Positions 12,665 to 14,463 of a DNA stretch of 14,463 nucleotides are shown here, piece after piece. The stretch lies in NCBI GenBank assembly GCA_964407285.1, contig CAYOVG010000168.1:1-14463 (forward strand). Direction: 5' to 3'. The translations under genes were made by a program, and so were the position numbers. The DNA is from CAYOVG01 sp964407285 (GTDB lineage: Bacteria > Desulfobacterota > Syntrophobacteria > Syntrophobacterales > Syntrophobacteraceae). Position 1 is the stretch's first letter. The number at the start of each line of letters is the position of its first letter. The notes beneath the pieces were generated by a model that did not search any database, was not told where the DNA came from, and saw only the letters and a list, made by a program, of their open reading frames with translations.

Positions 12665-13174
12665 ATGGGGCATCGGATCAGACTGCCGTTCATTGTTGGG
12701 TTCTTTGTGCAGGTTTGTGTTTTTATTGCAACTTCAACGGTCGCCGCGGGCGAGGAATTCGGCAGGGCCGCAAAACCGGATGAACTGGCCGGCATCTGGG
12801 AAATGGTCGGCATGAAGGTGTCGGTGAATCACGACCCGCAGGATTCGTTTTACGCCAGGTATCAGAAGTTCCATTTCAGTACCGATGGAAAAATGAAGGT
12901 CATCGCTTCCCACAAGGCGTTCGACCGCAATTCGGAAGCGGCCTTTTCATCAGCTCCCTTTACGGCCTCCTATGAACTGGACGAGAAGGGTTTCCTCAGG
13001 ATGAACAATCCGGGATGGCCCGGAGGGAAAGGGTGTATCGCCGTATATGTCCTGTCGGACAGACATAAGGGAAAAGCGGACCTCCCTCAACCCGGAGACA
13101 TACGACTTGCGTGGCTCGATCCGGCCGGACGGCCCGTTATCATCAAGGTGCTGAGGAGGATCGCGGGACGGTAG
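12665..13174 (+). CDS. Small secreted protein of unknown function
   Basis: The protein has 169 residues from the ATG at 12665; a TTG at 12644 would add seven. The first about 29 residues form a Sec signal peptide (MGHRIRL, then the hydrophobic PFIVGFFVQVCVFIATSTVAAG), so the mature product of about 140 residues should be periplasmic or secreted. There is no lipobox. The mature part begins DELAGIWEMVGMKV and continues with alternating polar and hydrophobic stretches (YQKFHFSTDGKMKVIASHK, APFTASYELDEKGFLRMNN), which suggests a small beta-barrel; the LAGIWEMV opening recalls lipocalin-like domains, but this is only a resemblance. I do not recognise the family. It lies 53 bases upstream of the M23 peptidase gene, which appears to have its own promoter. 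Confidence 0.7.
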   Translation: MGHRIRLPFIVGFFVQVCVFIATSTVAAGEEFGRAAKPDELAGIWEMVGMKVSVNHDPQDSFYARYQKFHFSTDGKMKVIASHKAFDRNSEAAFSSAPFTASYELDEKGFLRMNNPGWPGGKGCIAVYVLSDRHKGKADLPQPGDIRLAWLDPAGRPVIIKVLRRIAGR

Positions 13175-13190
13175 CGGTGGCCCGGTAGTG

Positions 13191-13219
13191 TTGACCCCGT
13201 CCGGTTCGTGTGGTATAGA
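13191..13219 (+). promoter_or_regulatory. Sigma70-type promoter directly before the M23 peptidase start
   Basis: TTGACC (13191-13196) and TATAGA (13214-13219) are separated by exactly 17 bases; they match the consensus at five and four of six positions. The predicted transcription start is about 13226, only one or two bases before the ATG at 13228, which would make the mRNA leaderless or nearly so. No ribosome binding site is visible before that ATG, in agreement. Confidence 0.5.
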
Positions 13220-13227
13220 CTGCGGCG

Positions 13228-14463
13228 ATGATGAATATGGAAATTCGAAATTACTACATGTCGAGCAGACCCGCGCGCAAGCCCGGCAGGTTGCGCCGCC
13301 TGGCGAATAAGCGGTGGATTGCGGTCGTTGCGATCCTGGTCGCCGTTTTGTGGCAGAACATGCACAGCACCTCCGTTCCCGTGCCTCCCCCCTCGCATCG
13401 AGTATACAATTATCCGGATTCTTTCGCGCTTCGAACGGAACACCTGAGTGGCATCCTTGCGAAGCAGCACGTCGTTCAGACCGACGATAACCTCGGGCAG
13501 ATTCTGCAAAAGCACAACATTTCCCTGACGAACCTCGACGGGGGAGAGCGCTCCTGCCCCGGTTTTCGGGAGATCGACCAACTGCAGCCGGGCGAGACCT
13601 TCTCTTTTCAATACCGCAACGGGGAGCATGAACCTTTCGGGTTCGTGTACTCGAATACGGGGGGGCAGACCTTTACGTTCGTAAGGACGGGAGACCAGTG
13701 GGACTATCGGAAGACGGAAAGGCGGTTCATCACCGTGACCGGGACGGCCCGGGGGAGCATTTCCGAAAATCTGTACGATTCTGCGGTCCAGGCGGGACTC
13801 CCGGCCAAACTGATCATGGATCTCGCCGATCTCTTCGCCTATGATATCGACTTCAACACGGACTTGCAGAAGGGGGACACCTTCGCCGTGTTCCATGAGC
13901 ACCAGGTCGCGGACGGAAAGAGGGTCCATCCCGGTCCCATCGTCGCCGCCGAGATGGTTGTAGGGGGAGTGACCTACCAGACCTTCCGCTACCGGCTCCC
14001 CGACGGTTTTCAGGATTACTTCCGGGCGGACGGCACTTCGATGCGCAAGCTTTTTCTCAAGGCGCCTTTGAGCTACAGCCGTATCAGCTCCACCTTCACC
14101 AATAGCCGTCTCCATCCGGTCCTGCGAATCTATCGGCCCCACTTCGGAATAGACTATGCGGCTCCCACCGGGACCCCCGTCAGCGCCCTGGGGGATGGGA
14201 CCATCACCTTCATCGGCAACAACAGGGGCTTCGGGCGCTACATCGAGGTGCGCCACGATTCCGTATACAGAACCACGTACGGCCACCTCTCCCGGTATGC
14301 TCCCGGACTCGTGGCCGGCAGCAAGGTCGAGCAGGGTCAGGTGATCGGCTATGTGGGCGCGACCGGCCTGGCGTCCGGACCGCACCTCGACTTTCGCTTC
14401 TATAAGAACGGAAAACCGGTCGATTTTCTCAAAACCAGCTTTCCCCATGCTCGATCGATTCCC
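13228..14463 (+). CDS. Membrane-anchored M23 metallopeptidase, 3' end outside window
   Basis: The frame runs for 412 codons and leaves the window open, so the C-terminus is missing. A basic N-terminus precedes one membrane anchor (about 30-45, WIAVVAILVAVLW). Residues about 81-165 resemble the OapA/LysM-like domain, about 167-280 the Csd3/MepM second domain (GTARGSISENLYDSAVQAGL, LQKGDTFAVFHE), and about 286-400 the M23 domain. Such enzymes cut peptidoglycan cross-links outside the inner membrane, for growth or envelope assembly. Visible M23 residues are His305 and Asp309 (HFGID), His353 (YGHLSRY) and His386. The motif that normally reads HxH is HLD here, with Asp388 where the last zinc-binding histidine is expected. 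The ATG at 13228 is chosen for its promoter; ATGs at 13231, 13237 and 13258 are in frame, and none has a good ribosome site. Confidence 0.85.
   Translation, partial: MMNMEIRNYYMSSRPARKPGRLRRLANKRWIAVVAILVAVLWQNMHSTSVPVPPPSHRVYNYPDSFALRTEHLSGILAKQHVVQTDDNLGQILQKHNISLTNLDGGERSCPGFREIDQLQPGETFSFQYRNGEHEPFGFVYSNTGGQTFTFVRTGDQWDYRKTERRFITVTGTARGSISENLYDSAVQAGLPAKLIMDLADLFAYDIDFNTDLQKGDTFAVFHEHQVADGKRVHPGPIVAAEMVVGGVTYQTFRYRLPDGFQDYFRADGTSMRKLFLKAPLSYSRISSTFTNSRLHPVLRIYRPHFGIDYAAPTGTPVSALGDGTITFIGNNRGFGRYIEVRHDSVYRTTYGHLSRYAPGLVAGSKVEQGQVIGYVGATGLASGPHLDFRFYKNGKPVDFLKTSFPHARSIP

Noticed and set aside
13087..14448. Open frame of 453 codons on the minus strand
   Set aside because: Antisense of the M23 peptidase, whose plus-strand frame has a clear domain order and catalytic residues.

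Overview
The window comes from a GC-rich bacterium. The most likely source is an anaerobic Desulfobacterota (Syntrophobacter-like deltaproteobacterium): it carries a DsrC/TusE-type sulfur carrier, a DUF169 protein, many cytosolic PAS kinases and a Csd3/MepM-like M23 peptidase. This placement is inferred from gene content only. No rRNA, tRNA, CRISPR array, transposase or phage gene was seen.

Left part (1-4683), signalling and decay. The first 600 bases hold a 30-bp tandem repeat and the decayed C-terminal tip of a histidine kinase. Next is a PAS-only gene broken by one extra G in a G8 run (730-1411). Its stop overlaps the start of an intact PAS histidine kinase (1408-2790), which converges with a paralogous PAS histidine kinase on the minus strand (2816-4246). 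The three share an N-terminal helical module followed by PAS. No response regulator lies nearby.

Middle (4684-8526), methylation-type signalling. A receiver-less CheB methylesterase with a C-terminal zinc-ribbon-like extension converges, with a 6-base gap, on a large CheB-CheR-PAS-coil-PAS fusion. No receptor, CheA, CheW or CheY is present, so a non-chemotactic sensory role is likely.

Right-middle (8527-11409), sulfur chemistry. After a gene-free region with a perfect 12-bp hairpin and overlapping AT-rich palindromes, a DUF169 gene is followed 33 bases later, in the same frame, by the most unusual gene of the window: a TusE/DsrC-like sulfur-carrier domain fused to a class I (NifS/IscS) cysteine desulfurase. 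Both active cysteines are kept, suggesting a desulfurase that loads its own carrier.

Right end (11445-14463), cell envelope. This part has a MotB-type stator protein without an adjacent motA (minus strand), a small secreted protein of unknown function, and an anchored M23 peptidase that runs off the window. The peptidase has Asp in place of the last histidine of the zinc-binding HxH motif and an apparently leaderless promoter.
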